DNA of 64,000 bases from Pseudevernia furfuracea (Eukaryota; Ascomycota; Lecanoromycetes; Lecanorales; Parmeliaceae). A program made the position numbers and the translations under genes. Within the stretch, counting starts at the first letter, position 1, and every line of letters begins with the position of its first letter. The notes below the pieces were generated by a model. It did no database searches, had not been told where the DNA came from, and was given only the letters and a program-made list of their open reading frames with translations. This document shows, in pieces, positions 1 through 12,233 of this stretch. The stretch covers positions 310,001 through 374,000 of the forward strand of contig JAIUPT010000040.1 in the NCBI GenBank assembly GCA_022315425.1, read 5' to 3'.

Positions 1-633
1 GATCCCATCCTGGCGAATGCCGTTTTGCACCATCTTGACCATTTTGACGCTGCGGTGCGCTCGGTATGCTTTAGCCCAGGCAGACATCGAGCCGCTTTCT
101 AGGCGATTACGACCGCATATCACCGTCTCTAAGTTTGGTACCTCCTTACCAGACTTTCTGGCCTCTTCTTTGCGCTCCGCGAGGGCGGTTAGGGCGTTGG
201 CGATCAGGGTACCGGCATTGGGACCGAGACCGTTGTTCTGCAGGATGAGATTTTTCAAGGGCACATGCTTCGATAGAAAGTCTACGAGTGGTTCCACCGT
301 GTTCAAGCCGAAAGCATTATCAGATAGATCGACGGTATGTAAGTTGGGCAGTTCCAGGAGGGCCGTGAGGAGTGACGAGAGGGCTGGGGGGATCTCAGAG
401 AGCAGGCGCGATGTGAATATGTCGTCTAGCTTGGCTGTTTGGAGCGTTGTCTTCCTTCTGAGCACGGAGGCGAGAGTCTCGCAGGCTGGAGCGCCAAGTG
501 TGTTGCCGCCGAGGTGGATTTCAGTGACAGTATCCGAGGCGATCAAAGGTTTGAGGTGAGGCTCGATGTGCTCAGCGGTGTCAAGCTTGAGGGACTGGCC
601 CGAGAGGGAGAAGATGTTGTTGGAAGGTGACAT
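1..633 (-). CDS. rna1: Ran GTPase-activating protein (RanGAP, Rna1), 3' end outside window
   Basis: RanGAP stimulates GTP hydrolysis by Ran in the cytoplasm and so maintains the Ran gradient for nuclear transport. Reading the minus strand from the ATG at 633-631 gives 211 codons with no stop or intron up to the window edge. It is a leucine-rich-repeat protein with the repeat signatures TVTEIHLGGNTLG (about 36-48) and LHTVDLSDNAFGLN (about 97-110), then LKNLILQNNGLGPNAG. The segment DIFTSRLLSEIPPAL (about 71-85) matches the conserved RanGAP loop that holds the arginine important for GAP activity, here Arg76. Fungal Rna1 is about 385-420 aa, so roughly half is missing, including the last repeats and the acidic tail. 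The family is recognised from these motifs; the missing half cannot be judged. Confidence 0.9.
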   Translation of the reverse strand, partial: MSPSNNIFSLSGQSLKLDTAEHIEPHLKPLIASDTVTEIHLGGNTLGAPACETLASVLRRKTTLQTAKLDDIFTSRLLSEIPPALSSLLTALLELPNLHTVDLSDNAFGLNTVEPLVDFLSKHVPLKNLILQNNGLGPNAGTLIANALTALAERKEEARKSGKEVPNLETVICGRNRLESGSMSAWAKAYRAHRSVKMVKMVQNGIRQDGI

Positions 634-961
634 TATGTGAAAGGGTGGCAGTCTTTGTTCCGGTAGTAGGATAGGCTTTTGGGATACCATATGTTTGTGA
701 GAGGTCAGTTCAGTAAATAGCCGGAAATAAGGCCGCAGGTTTTCAGCCCTATCAAAGTTCGCCACTTGTTCCTGGCAGACGAGGCAGACAAATCGCGGAG
801 CTTTAAATTAGAAAAGATTGGTGTTGTATACGCGCAAATTTGAGAGTTTGGAGTAATTATTCCTTGAACAAATGGGTATCTGCTACTATTTTCTCAGAAA
901 ACGCTGCGAATGCCATGCCCGTAAGTTGACTAGCCCAACCTACACGCGCTCTCCTTCACTC
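634..961. other. Intergenic: rna1 upstream / SEC10 downstream
   Basis: This 328-bp stretch has no supported gene. It holds the 5' region of rna1 and the 3' end of SEC10, both on the minus strand. No distinctive motif was seen. Confidence 0.6.
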
Positions 962-3769
962 CTATAAGGCACTAAGCACACTCTGTACTCCCACACTCCC
1001 TGCATCCTCCCTCCTCAGCACATAAGGCCTCATATCCCCTCTTTCCCACGCCCCACCACCACCTGCACCTACTCCTGCACCACCCTTCCCCCTCAACCTC
1101 TCCTTTAGCGCCTCCGGCCCTATCACGAAAAGATTCCCAATCTCGGTCAATACTTCAAAACTCGGCTCAAAGCTGGCGTCCAACTCCCAAGATTTTAGTA
1201 GCTCGATGTATTTGCTAATGTCTTTCGTGACCATGATACCGCCGGCGGCATTCACAGAGAATTTTTTAAAGTGCTCGAGGAGTAGGGTGCGGAATGTTGT
1301 GGCAAGTTCGGTGAGGAAGGCGATGAGGTTGGGCGAGGGGGAGAGGGCTGTTAGGGCGAGGTTGTGGATGCGAGTCAGGAATTGAAAGATGGACAAGCAG
1401 GTCTAATAATTATGTTAGCGCTTGAACAGGAGAACACATGCTCAGAATTGGACGCACTGGCGTCTGAAGCTGCTCAAGCCAGGCGCCTCCTCCGCCTAAA
1501 GCATCATCTCGAGGCCTGAAGTCGCTCTTGATCTGGCGAGCGAGTAGTTTAGCAACCCATGTGATGACAACGTCAATGGACCTTTGCATGATACTGTTAA
1601 CTTTCTCTTCCATTCTGTCCAGAGCGAGATTGGCGTTCTTCTCCATGTCGCGTCGTATCGTTACGTTGGCAGAGGCCAGTGGGATAATCACGGTTCTGAT
1701 GCAGGTGTTCATTAAGTTCATAATACCGATAGCTGGGCGTAGGCTGATGAGGTATGATAGGTCGGGCTCGTTCTTGGCTGTCTCTTGGCTGGCGGCGATG
1801 TCGTTTGCGCTTGCATATTGTTAGTCCAATAACGCGTACTGGGTGTGGATGTATACTTACGAGTCCAAGGCTGTCTCGAGATAGATCTCTCCCATATTAC
1901 CAAGCAAGAGATGGAGGAGAGCAGAAACATCTTTTGGTATCTCATTGCCTCCGCTGAGCTCCAAACCTCGGCCTACGGCTTCGGCAAGCCATTTCAGCAT
2001 ACGCTTAGCATTGTCGACACTCAGAACACCGTCTTGTTCTGTAACTTCAATCTCGGTTTGTGTCTTTGCGCTCTCCGAGTCCTTCAAGCCTGCTACTCTG
2101 AGGAGCATGGCTTTTTGTGCTGGAGCTAAATCTGATGAGTCTAAACGCTCGACGTAGGCATCGCGAGCAGATGCTAACATTTCGCTGCCTGACTTTGCTA
2201 AAGATTTCATGAACGTGGTGGGTATCTTGCGCCTTCGAGACTGGATTATCGTCAGGGAGAAGCCTCGGTATCAGAACGATAGAAATATCTTACGTGAAAT
2301 ATAGTAAACTTAAACAAGAGCGACGAATACAACTCCTCCAAACTCCTTTTCTCACGCTCTATGTATGAGGAACCAACGAAATATGGTACAAACAAGTCGT
2401 CAAATTGTTGATCGAGTATGATAGCAATTTGCGGCGAAGCTGGTTCTGGATGCTCGGAAAGGCCGTGCGCTTTCAGGTCGTCTATCAAGGTACTGATATA
2501 GCCCCTAGCCGCTTGCAAAGATCTCAGAAATGCAAGAGAGGAAATAGTGCTAGCTTTCTCCAGGACCATCTCGAGCCTCTGCTGTACAGATTGCTGAAAG
2601 ATGCGCTGTAAGAACTTTCCCAGCACTTGATCAGAGTATGGAAACGCTCTCCTGATGATAATCGACTCCTCTTGCATGACAACCTTGACTTCGTCGATCA
2701 ACGATTGGAGAGTGGGCTCAACGCTAGGAGGCTCAGCATCTGGATCCGCCAATCGATCCCAAGTCTCAGCATCTCCAGCGACTTCGTCTGTGATGAGCTG
2801 ACTTCGTTGGATGAAGAAATCGTGCTGATTGACGAAAGCTGCAATGACGCTTGCACCGTCATTAAAGTCGTGGAGAACATTGGCACACTCTCGCATTCCC
2901 TCGAAATTCTCTCTTCGATAAAAGTCATCGAAAGACTTAAGTAGATCCTTTTCCAGGGTTTCTGAGAACTTTTCAATTAGCTCCCTGGTATTGTGGTGCG
3001 GCCCTTTTCGATCGTAGTCTTTCCCGTGAATACCATTGACGCCATTGACTTGTTTTGCATTGCCGTTGATATGGCTCCAATTCTCCGGCTCGAGTCGTTG
3101 GCTGATCTTCATCAATTGACGGGCAATACGCGCGCATCGAACCTTGCCTTCTCCGCTGCCTTGCCGCCTGATGTCTTCCAGCAGTAAAAGCTCGCCGCGC
3201 TCGCTGACTTCCATCCAGCACTGGATCAAAAACTTCGCATCTAATGCCCTCTGCCGTTGCCTGTCGAGATCTTCCAGCTTTTCACCAATCTTCACCACCT
3301 CATTGCCCCCATTGTCTTTATGGTCCCCATTGAGGGACGCGTCAAGAAGGTTGAATGAGTTGATAGTCTGTTCAAGCCTTCGGCTCAAAGTCTGTACAGT
3401 CGTATTATGCTGTGCTTCTGCTCTTCTTACTGCCCCAGACAGCTCATTCTCTTTTGATTCCAAGTCTCCGGAGAGATCGCCCATTCGATTGAGGGCATGC
3501 TCAAAGCTGCGAATGAGGGGTTTTGGGTCAAAGGCATTGCTTTGGTGCGCTGGACCGGATCTACGACTGGGAGGAACGGCGCTGTCGGAAAGAGCTTCCA
3601 CGAAGTCTTTGACAATGAAATCGCGATCTGAGAAGGTATCGAGTGTGAAGACTGGTGCCTGTGGGAATACTGATCTGGCGGTGTAGGTCGAGGGGGGGTA
3701 GGCATTTGAAGAGATTTGGCTCGAGGTGGTTGGCATGTTGCTATTGGAGAGAAGCTGATCACCGAACAC
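962..3769 (-). CDS. sec10: Exocyst complex component Sec10
   Basis: Sec10 is a subunit of the exocyst, the octameric complex that tethers secretory vesicles to the plasma membrane at sites of polarised growth. Exons on the minus strand are 3769-2294, 2240-1861, 1809-1458 and 1402-962. The introns (53, 51 and 55 nt) start GTAAGA, GTAAGT and GTGCGT. The spliced CDS is 882 aa, near the usual fungal size of about 830-880. The N-terminus has the Sec10 signature FTLDTFSDRDFIVKDFVEAL, followed by a coiled-coil-forming stretch (about 75-165). The remainder is the helical Sec10 core and includes WMEVSERGELLLLEDIRRQG. An in-frame ATG at 3736 (MPTTSSQ) could be the true start instead of 3769. The gene diverges from NUS1 with 339 bp between them. 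Confidence 0.93.
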
Positions 3770-4108
3770 ACGCTATCGATAGCCAATGGAGTGCGGCCTC
3801 GACATGAGTAGCATCATGGTTCGAGTTATGGTGCACTTCTCGAGCTTGTTGAAGAGTAGGGTTGAGAGGGGATTTCAACGTGCGGAATGCCGCCGCACAT
3901 TACTTCTGCTCTTCAGCACAATTATTCTTTCACACCGCCATTGAGCTACTCTCGATACTACAATTGCTCTACAAGAACAATGTATGAGAAATCTGTTATC
4001 TAATACAGTGCCTGATAGCTGGCCTCAGCGTGCCCCATAGCACAAACCATTCTGGAGAGTGGATACACTGTCTCACTCACCCTTTGCTGACCTGTTCCAT
4101 ATCTCAAT
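3770..4108. promoter_or_regulatory. Divergent promoter region, SEC10 / NUS1
   Basis: These 339 bp separate the SEC10 start (minus) from the NUS1 start (plus) and must hold both promoters. No specific binding site is claimed. Confidence 0.5.
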
Positions 4109-5197
4109 ATGGTCGCTTCCCGAGAGACGAGAATATATCGAGAAGATGCTCGAAGCAAAGGCACCTTTCTCTCTCCAAAGCAGAGGGAGGACCTGCTTAA
4201 ACCTTACCTTCCGGCACCTCCAACGAGCAGGTCTCCAACTCCAGCTGCTCGAAAACGACCTTTGCAGCCTATACAGGCTTTCCTAAAACAACAATTGCAT
4301 CTCCTCGTCTTCTTCATTATACATACGCTATTTTCTGTCTACATACGGATACGGCAGACCTATCACATCCTTCTCGATCGCGTCTTTGCCATTCTCTACT
4401 ACCATCACAGAGCGCCGGAGCTCATCCGGCAAGACGTAAAGAATCTTAGCAGGATGCCGGAGCATTTGAGTGTGATATTAGAGCTGAAAGGAGAGGATAG
4501 GGGCACAGCAGGCCTGGAGGCTTTGATGGATGAAGTGGCAGAGATATCAGCATGGTGTTCTTGCGTGGGGATACCGATGCTCAGCGTATATGAAAGAACC
4601 GGTATGAACCATGTTTTTGAAATAATTGGCGATGCTGATTCAAAGAAGGAATCCTGAAGGCCTATATTCCCACGACTCATCGGACTGTCACAAAGAAATT
4701 GCACAATTACTTTGGACGGTATATACCATCTCTTCAGGTTCGAGCGCCTCACGTACCATCTTATTTGAATGGTGGGGGCTCTGAAGAGGGTAGTGTGTCA
4801 ATGTCATCAGGTCGGTCAACGTTGTCGTGCGATTTTCTGCATATGGGGCTGATGACGGAGCCCAGGCCATCTCTCGATACTCCTCCTTTCCGCCGAAGAT
4901 GGGCGCTCAACTCTCGTAGACTTGACCAAGACCCTCGCAGAGATGTCGCAGCGGAAGAAGTTGTCACCAAATGACATATCCCTAGACCTAGTAGATGCGG
5001 AGATCACAGAAAGTGTGATGGGAGAGCCAGATCTACTTGTGCTTTTTGGACCAAGCGTGGAACTGCAGGGCTATCCTCCTTGGCAAGTTCGGTTGACTGA
5101 GATTTACCACATGCAAGATAACACAGGAGTCGGGTATCAAGTCTTTTTGAGAGCTCTGTATAACTACGCCAAAGCGCAGATGAGGCTTGGGAGGTAG
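4109..5197 (+). CDS. nus1: Dehydrodolichyl diphosphate synthase complex subunit Nus1
   Basis: Nus1 (NgBR) is the non-catalytic partner of the cis-prenyltransferase that makes dolichol precursors at the endoplasmic reticulum for N-glycosylation. Exons are 4109-4601, 4649-4789 and 4866-5197; the product is 321 aa. A membrane segment lies at about residues 64-82 (LHLLVFFIIHTLFSVYI). The cis-prenyltransferase-like fold follows (LPEHLSVILELKGE; YERTGILKAYIPTTHR). The C-terminus ends in RLGR, which matches the conserved RxG motif of Nus1/NgBR that contributes to the active site of the catalytic subunit. Intron 1 ends in two tandem acceptors three bases apart (after 4645 or after 4648). The second gives YERTGILK, the family-like reading. 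The intron 2 donor (GTAGTG at 4790) is the least certain junction. Confidence 0.9.
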
Positions 5198-5669
5198 AGT
5201 AAGAATGAATGGGTCACACGTAACAGAGGAAACCTAGGAAGTCCGCCGTCGGAACTCCAACGCTGGAGAAAGTGGGGCCTGGGAAATTTAATCTGCGAGC
5301 GCCCCCATAGTGCAAGCCATATGACTGTGGGGATGGTCACATTGATGGCACCTACACCTGCATAGGCTGTTCGGGTGAAAAGCGTCGAAGTAAGACTCCA
5401 AGCTTTCATACTCTAAGCTTTCATACTCCTCATGTTAGCCGTTGTAAGAATCAAGGTCTGATGTTAGAATTGGCAGTATGAGCTGCGAATCTTAAAATAG
5501 TCGAGGTTGAGAGCCAATAGCAAAGCAACGGCCGTCCGTAGTCGTGGTGAATTTCGCCACTTTGACGTGACACACTCACAGCAATTTCCGAGCAACAACA
5601 ATTCTCCCATGAAGCCCATACTTCTCGTGTGAACTGAGCAACTTTCTTTCCTCCAACCCTGGTCACGCC
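5198..5669. other. Intergenic, no gene seen
   Basis: This 472-bp stretch lies between NUS1 and the Ser/Thr-rich membrane protein. A short tandem duplication (aagctttcatactc twice, about 5400-5428) is the only feature noticed. Confidence 0.5.
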
Positions 5670-7242
5670 ATGAGTGACGTCGAGTTCGAGGGAGTGAGGC
5701 TCACGATCACGAAGCGGGCAGCAGCCACCACAAGACAATGCACTTCTCCATACACATACTACAGCGTAACCTGCCAAGGCGGCTTTTCGTGGAGTGGCTG
5801 CTATTTGCTCTATCCTTGCGGCGGTGATACGACGTCTTCTGCATCCACATCAGGTGAGCAACGCTATTCTTTCAACCGTCGCTGGGTCACTCAAGCACAC
5901 GAAGCGGGCCCCTCAACCAGCATGCCCCTCTGAATACTCATACTACAACACTCCCTGCAATAACACAGGCTACTTCGAGGGCTGCTTTAATGAGGAACCT
6001 TGCGATCATCGCCTTAATGATGATAATTTATCAAACGTACAGACTCTAGGCGCACCTGGACTAACAACATCCCTTTTTCAAGCTGCTGCTGCTTCGTCCT
6101 CATCCTCAGTTACTGCTACATCAACTCAGACCAGCACAAAGACCAGTTCGGCTCATACCAAGACAACTTCTTCTTCACATCTCCCCGCGGCTCCCAGTCA
6201 AACGATAACAGTAATTTCCTCCAGTCAAACAAGTTTAACAACTTCTATCAGTCAAGCAAGTTCCACGACCTCTTCTACATCCTCTCAGACAGCAACTCCT
6301 TTCGCTGCCACCTCACCAGCAACAGCCTTGAATGCGCATCCTTTGCCGTCTCCTCACCCAAACACCGCAGCAGTCGCTGCTGGAACCGTTGGGGCCATTG
6401 TTGGGGCCATCATTGCATTGATACTGATGTTGCTCGTACTCAGATGGCGTAAAAGACGCACGGAGGACAGATTACAGACGACTCAACACGAAAATGATCT
6501 GCAATCGCAAAAATTTGATGCGAATGAGGCAGGGAGTGCTTTCCAAGTTTTACATGTTAGTGGTAAGTCATAGACTTGTACCCGTGTCACCCCCTTCCCG
6601 ACCAAGCTATCCCAACATGGTGCCTTTAAGCGGTACCTCTGTGACTGCATGATCGTCTCTCTTCCCGCTGACCAGCACTGAACCTTGCAGATATGCTAAC
6701 CGCTTCGCATAGAGTCCGCTCCTGCATACAGAGACGCCGACCATAGTTCTCTGTTGTACCCTGGGACAAACCATGCAGGCAACGACGGAAATGCTGCATA
6801 CACGCGAAGCGAACCGTATTCAGCCGAGTCGTCCTTATCACACACTCAGCCAGGCGCCGAAATGCTAGGTTCAATGCCCGATCCAACCGGGAAACAACCT
6901 GAGCTTGAGGTACCTGCATTCCACACCCCGGCCGAGCTTTCGCTAAACGCCGAGCGCTCCTCGATTAACGTTCCCCGGAAAACCCCCAGTCCCTCCAGAG
7001 TGAACAGTAGCGGCCAAGGCGGTCTCCGCCAAACAGCGGATGGATCAGTGATGCATCCAAATCTGGTAATGACAGCGGGAGAAACTGGAGGCCATGGTGC
7101 AAAGAAAACGGGAAACAATCATGTTATGAGCTGGATGAGCTACGATGGCGATGAGTCAGGTCCTGGGTATATAATTGAACGAGGGACCGAGGACGCAACG
7201 TTAAGAGGCCATTTCGAGACCAACACAGCAGCGCCCGCTTAG
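5670..7242 (+). CDS. Ser/Thr-rich single-pass membrane protein with duplicated Cys motif
   Basis: This is probably a fungal cell-surface protein of unknown function. Exons are 5670-5853, 5921-6562 and 6713-7242 (451 aa). The N-terminal part carries two copies of a Cys/Tyr motif: CTSPYTYYSVTC..GC..PC (about 24-50) and CPSEYSYYNTPC..GC..PC (about 63-88). A Ser/Thr-rich stretch of about 120 residues follows, a likely O-glycosylated stalk. The hydrophobic segment VGAIVGAIIALILMLLVL is flanked by RWRKRR, giving one transmembrane helix with a long polar cytoplasmic tail. No classical signal peptide precedes the first Cys motif, so the helix may act as signal anchor. The layout resembles Wsc/Mid2-like stress sensors, but no WSC domain is seen and no sensor role is claimed. 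The intron 1 acceptor was set by frame continuity into the second motif. Confidence 0.8.
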
Positions 7243-8414
7243 AGAGCCAAGGTTTAGCGAGCTGCTACAGAAGGTCGCTTTTGCTCTAGATGATTACAGC
7301 ATCCTGTAAATATTTATTCTCGATTAGCTTGCGAATAATTGAAACTATGTACATACTCCGTGGGTAGCTCAAGATAGCTGAAGCTCAACGCTATCGGATG
7401 CGGAGCAAGATGCCTCGGATGCGACCCGGCCCCCGGGCATTCTCCAGTAGAATCTTACAGGAGCGCTAGAGATATTCGACCGGCCTTCATGCAAGATCTT
7501 CAAACTAGGTGTTCCCACTGCCGGTAACCGTTTCAAGCAGGTCGGGGGGCTGACACTCTGCACAATCACCAAATGGTCATTTCAAAGTTGCATAAGCTCA
7601 TACGAGTAAGAAAAACCCCGCTGTCGGTTGCCGTCTTCTGACAAGCACGCGACCCAGAGAGAGCATACCATGCGATAGACCAATCGACATGGAACAGAAC
7701 TCGTTTATCGAAAGTTGATGGGAAAATGATGCCCAAGTCGTTTGTTTTTGTGCAGTGATGCAATAAAACTGGGCAGCAAGCATGAGCATGACCGAAAGTA
7801 GTGATGACACGTACATGCGCACCACACTTATCAATTGTCGCCACGACACCACTCTACATGGGAGCTACCTAGCTACTTGAACCTTGACCCCAATGGATAA
7901 CCCTATCTCCACCTATCCTCCTACAGTCCTAGTTTTCATGAGCCAATCTACCTATATCTCAGTGCTGATTGGCGATCCCTCCTTCTATATTGAGCGACGC
8001 CGGGACAAAGTTCTGCTGATGTCCACTACAAAGTCCGCACTCCATCCTTCTTTTCCTGCCAGACGAGTATCGCCGCCCAACAGATGATCGTTGTTGGATC
8101 TTGGCTGCAAGCTGATAAGCTCTCGCGTGCATACACCTCGACTAGACAGGACCGCTGTATGCAGGGCAGCTTCCTGCTTTGGAAGTCCACACGACTCATG
8201 CACCTGCGACCTGCTTCTCGATGCGAACTGCACCACCGCAGCTCCTTCCCCATGGGGAGGAGATGTCTCCTGTACTTATTGATAAGGTATCGGTGTGAAA
8301 GTAAGAACAGGGTGTGCTGTGAGTCGTCATGCATTTGAAGAGTTCCTGCATAAAGGGGCCTCGAGACCCTTTCAAAACTTCAGCTCAAGGTGAATTCAGC
8401 AGCTTGCTCTCACC
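7243..8414. other. Intergenic, no gene seen
   Basis: These 1172 bp contain only short ORFs on both strands that I do not recognise. The last few hundred bases probably include the promoter of the sedolisin gene. Confidence 0.5.
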
Positions 8415-10443
8415 ATGCGTTTTACTCTTCTCACTCTCGGGGCTCTGGTCGCCAGCGTCATTGCTGCCCCCTCGTCTACCCATATCCTGCATGAGAAGCG
8501 TAGCGCTTTGCCCTTCGGCTGGGAAAGGCACGACAAATTACCAAGCCATGACGTGCTTCCCATGCGAATCGCACTTACCCAGAGCAATCTAGACAAAGCT
8601 GAGGAGTACCTCCTGGAAGTGTCCCATCCCAACTCACCGAAGTATGGGCAACATTGGTCCGCGAAGAAGGTCGCCGAGACCTTTTCACCCAGCCAAGAAT
8701 CTTTTGATGCGGTAACTGTGTGGTTGAAGAGCTCTGGCATTGCTCCTGAGCGAATCTCCAGGTCTCAGTCTATGGGATGGTTGACCTTCGATGCTACCGT
8801 CGCCGAGGCCGAGAATCTGCTAAAGACGAAATTTTTCATGCACAAGCATACCACTGGCAAACCCCACGTCGGCTGCGATGAATACTCCATCCCCGAATAT
8901 GTCCAGCCTCATGTCGACTTCATTACGCCCACTGTCCACTTTGACACAAAGATCCCTCAAGGTCGAAATATGAAGAAGCGAGATATGCCCCTCGAGAAAC
9001 GAGCTACGGGTACCATTGCTGCAGCAGGAGTTCCAGTAGAATCCAAGGCCGCTGTGCACAAGATCACGAACCCTAATGGTGGCTATCTTCCCAAGAAGGG
9101 AGCCGACATTGACATTCAGAGCATCATCACCGAGCTTGAGAATTGTGACGAATTCATCGTGCCGGATTGCTTGCGTGCGCTGTACCTTTTCCCTCCCAAT
9201 GTTGCGGCAAATCCTAAGAACAGCTTTGGGTATGTAAATGTACTAGTCGAAGACGTTGAAATCATGCTGACCAGGGATCTTTCTCAGTATTGTCGAATAC
9301 ACACCAGAAGCCTACCTTCAGGGTGATCTGGATCTTTTCTTTGCCAACTTCTCGAAACATCAAGTTCAGAAGACTCCTACTTTCGATTCCATCGATGGCG
9401 GTGTCCTGCAGACGACAGAGGAAAGCTTCGAATACAACGGCGAGTCTGACCTCGACCTGGAGTATGGCATGACTCTGGTGAATCCCCAGCCCGTCACACT
9501 GTATCAAGCAGGAGACTTGGTTGAGGGTGCTTCTTTCAACAACTTCCTCGACGCTATTGATGGCTCATACTGTACTTACGATGGAGGAGACGATCCAACT
9601 CAGGACGCAGTCTATCCTGATCCCTTTGGGGGCTACGAAGGCCCCGAGAATTGCGGTGGCTTTGCCGCGACCAAGGTAATTTCGACTTCATACGCCTATA
9701 ATGAAGCAGATTTGACTGCGTTCTATGAGATGCGCCAGTGCAATGAGTACATGAAACTTGGTCTTCAAGGGACCACGTTTTTCTACTCATCTGGAGACTA
9801 CGGCGTCGCCGGAAATGGTGGTCAGTGCATCGCTGCCAACGGCAGCTACAATGATGGCACCTCCGGGAGATTCAATCCATCCTTCCCAGGTACATGTCCC
9901 TACATTACATCAGTTGGAGCCACACAAATCAAGCCCGGGGCCTCGGTCACACAGCCGGAAGAAGCCTGCGAAACAGTCATCTTCTCCGGCGGCGGCTTCT
10001 CCAACGTGTTCCCTCTTCCTTCTTACCAAGCGGCAGCAGTGAAATCATTTTTTGCCAACCACCCACCTCCATACACCTCCGCTCAATACAACAACTCTCA
10101 GCAGACTAGAGGCTTCCCCGACATCTCGGCTAATGGCGCGAACTACGTGATTGCAGTCGATGGCACCTTTTCGCTGGTCTACGGCACCTCTGCGTCTGCG
10201 CCTGTGGTCGCATCAATCTTCACACTCGTCAACGAGGCAAGGCTTTCGGTTGGAAAGAGCTCGGTTGGCTTCATCAATCCTGTGCTTTACGCTCACCCTG
10301 GGGATCTGAACGATATCACGAGTGGAGGGAATATGGGGTGTGGGACTCCGGGATTTACGGCCACGACGGGGTGGGATCCAGTGACTGGGTTGGGGACGCC
10401 GAACTTCCCGAAGTTGGTAGCTACATTTTTGGGATTGTCATAG
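8415..10443 (+). CDS. Secreted sedolisin-family serine protease (tripeptidyl-peptidase-like, MEROPS S53)
   Basis: This is an acid-acting secreted peptidase that likely removes tripeptides from the N-terminus of proteins outside the cell. Exons are 8415-9229 and 9288-10443 (656 aa). It has a signal peptide (MRFTLLTLGALVASVIAAP) and a pro-domain (about 30-190) with KYGQHW and dibasic KR sites for maturation, then the catalytic domain. The Ser-Glu-Asp set is visible: Glu324 and Asp328 in GESDLD, the oxyanion Asp442 in SSGDYGV, and the nucleophile Ser573 in GTSASAP. A calcium-site motif, DLNDITSGGN, lies near the C-terminus. The intron (GTATGT..CAG) splits the Gly codon of NSFGIVEYTPE. Length and order of domains are normal for fungal sedolisins. 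The precise subtype (tripeptidyl peptidase or aorsin-like) is not decided. Confidence 0.93.
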
Positions 10444-11034
10444 GAGGGTGATGGGAATATGGGCCAAGACGACAGGTCGCCTTGGGAATCGGTGATTGAG
10501 AGCCAGTACATAAGAGAATGTCAATGCAACATTGTTCCCAAAGCTTTCCTTACTCAAATTTGGAATCGCGGGTGTGGGATCCACGCACAGAACACTCTAG
10601 AGACTTATAATATGTCTTCAATAGCCGTGGTTGGAGTGATAAGTAGCCCTCGATATCCGTAGGAGTCGTCGCACACGCCAAGAAATCCCAAAGTCCTGTG
10701 AATTAGCATAAGTCGATCAATACTATTCCAAACTAATTACTCTCGCGACAAAATCTCTGCAGTTTAGTAATAACTACAATTCATGCGTGCAAGTTTTCTG
10801 CGTTAGAGTGTTCATTGTGGATTTATCCGGCATTCCTGAATCTAGGGTGCCTTTTTTTTTTTTATCACACGTACTCTACTCTATATCTTTGTAGGGCTGA
10901 TTTCAGGGTTCAAAGACACTAAAACTTTTTCCCAGATCCAATCTTCGTCTTCAAATCCACCAGCAACCTCCTTTCATCATTCTTTAAATCAGACGATCTT
11001 CAATCTGCACTTGTCCTTGTACTTCGCAATTGCA
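10444..11034. other. Intergenic, no gene seen
   Basis: This 591-bp stretch lies between the sedolisin and the RRM gene. A poly-T run (about 10851-10863) is present. The 3' half likely contains the promoter and 5' leader of the RRM gene. Confidence 0.5.
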
Positions 11035-12233
11035 ATGTAAGCCCTGTATCCGTCACCCATCTGGCGCATGCTAACGCTCCAACTCAAGGCTCTGCCTCCG
11101 CCGAACAGCACTGCGCGTGCTCTCTTCCACTCCGTCGGTCTCTATCTCGGTACCAGCAAGCAAAACGCGATCCATCACACGCCTCGCGTACCCAGTCTCT
11201 CTAAGAACAATCCCGAGAACAGCATTCCCATCCCTCCAGCGAAGGCACTACGCCGACGAACCAGCTACACAATCCGAGCCTGAAGCAGACGGAGCAACCG
11301 AAGCCCAACATGGTGACAACTCGATAGCCGCCTCCGTAGACGCCGACGCCGACGCCAACTCATCCACATCCGCTGAACAAGCCGAAGAACGTGCTGCTGC
11401 ATCGCAAGCCGAGTCCGCAACCGAGAAAGCTACCGAACAGGCCTCTTCCACTGCCGATTCAGTGAGATCAGCTGTGCAAACAGCAAGCCAAGCTGCTACG
11501 GGTGCCGCGCAGAGTCTTGGTGCTGCTGCTGGATTTGGACCGCCGAGGTCAGTTATAGAGTCGTCAAAGAGTGTGTACGTGGGGAATCTGTTCTTTGATG
11601 TGAAGAACGAGGATTTGGAGAAGGAGTTTGAGAGAGCTGGACCAGTGGTTGATGCGAAGATTATTACGGATGCGAGAGGTTTGAGTAAAGGGTTCGTTAC
11701 CTTCGCTGCCCTTTTCCCCTCAGATGTCCGTGCAAATGAATGCATACGCATCCTTATGGCAGTCGCTAATTTTTTCTGATTGATACAGATTCGGCTACGT
11801 CAATTTCGAAACCGAAGAAGCCGCCGCCCGCGCCATCGAACTCTACAACCTCCAGAATTTCGAAGGCCGCCGTCTTACCGTTCAATACTCGCTTCCCCGC
11901 ACCGGTGGTGGCCCCGGCGAACGCCGAACTACTCACCCGGATGATCGCCCAATGAACCCTCCCACCAAAACCCTATTCATAGGAAACATGTCCTTTGATA
12001 TGAGTGATCGCGACTTGAACAATCTGTTTAGAGAGATCAAGAATGTGATTGATGTGAGGGTTGCGATTGATAGGAGGACGGGGCAGCCCAGGGGTTTTGC
12101 GCATGCGGATTTCACGGATGTGGCGAGTGCGGAGAAGGCGATAGTGGAGTTGTCAGGCAAGGTGGTTTGTGGGAGGGCGTTGAGACTCGACTTCTCGACT
12201 AGTACGGGGAGGGCCTCTCTTGCGGCTTCCTGA
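11035..12233 (+). CDS. Two-RRM RNA-binding protein, likely mitochondrial
   Basis: The product binds RNA through two RNA-recognition motifs. Exons are 11035-11036, 11089-11691 and 11789-12233 (349 aa). The first coding exon is only the AT of the start codon: AT, then intron GTAAGC..CTCAAG, then G CTC, giving MLCLRRTALRVLSS. The N-terminus is rich in Arg, Ser and Leu with almost no acidic residues for about 45 residues (ending RRHYADEP), which fits a mitochondrial targeting sequence. An Ala/Glu-rich linker follows. RRM1 starts SVYVGNLFFDV (RNP2), with RNP1 KGFGYVNF assembled across the intron 2 junction. RRM2 has KTLFIGNMSFDM and RGFAHADF. The domain order resembles nucleolin/Nsr1-like proteins, but the targeting-like leader argues for mitochondria. 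The intron 2 donor GTTCGT is unusual. Confidence 0.85.

Noticed and set aside
17..559. 180-codon plus-strand ORF
   Set aside because: It lies antisense to the RanGAP coding sequence, which has clear leucine-rich repeats; the plus frame has no recognisable motif.
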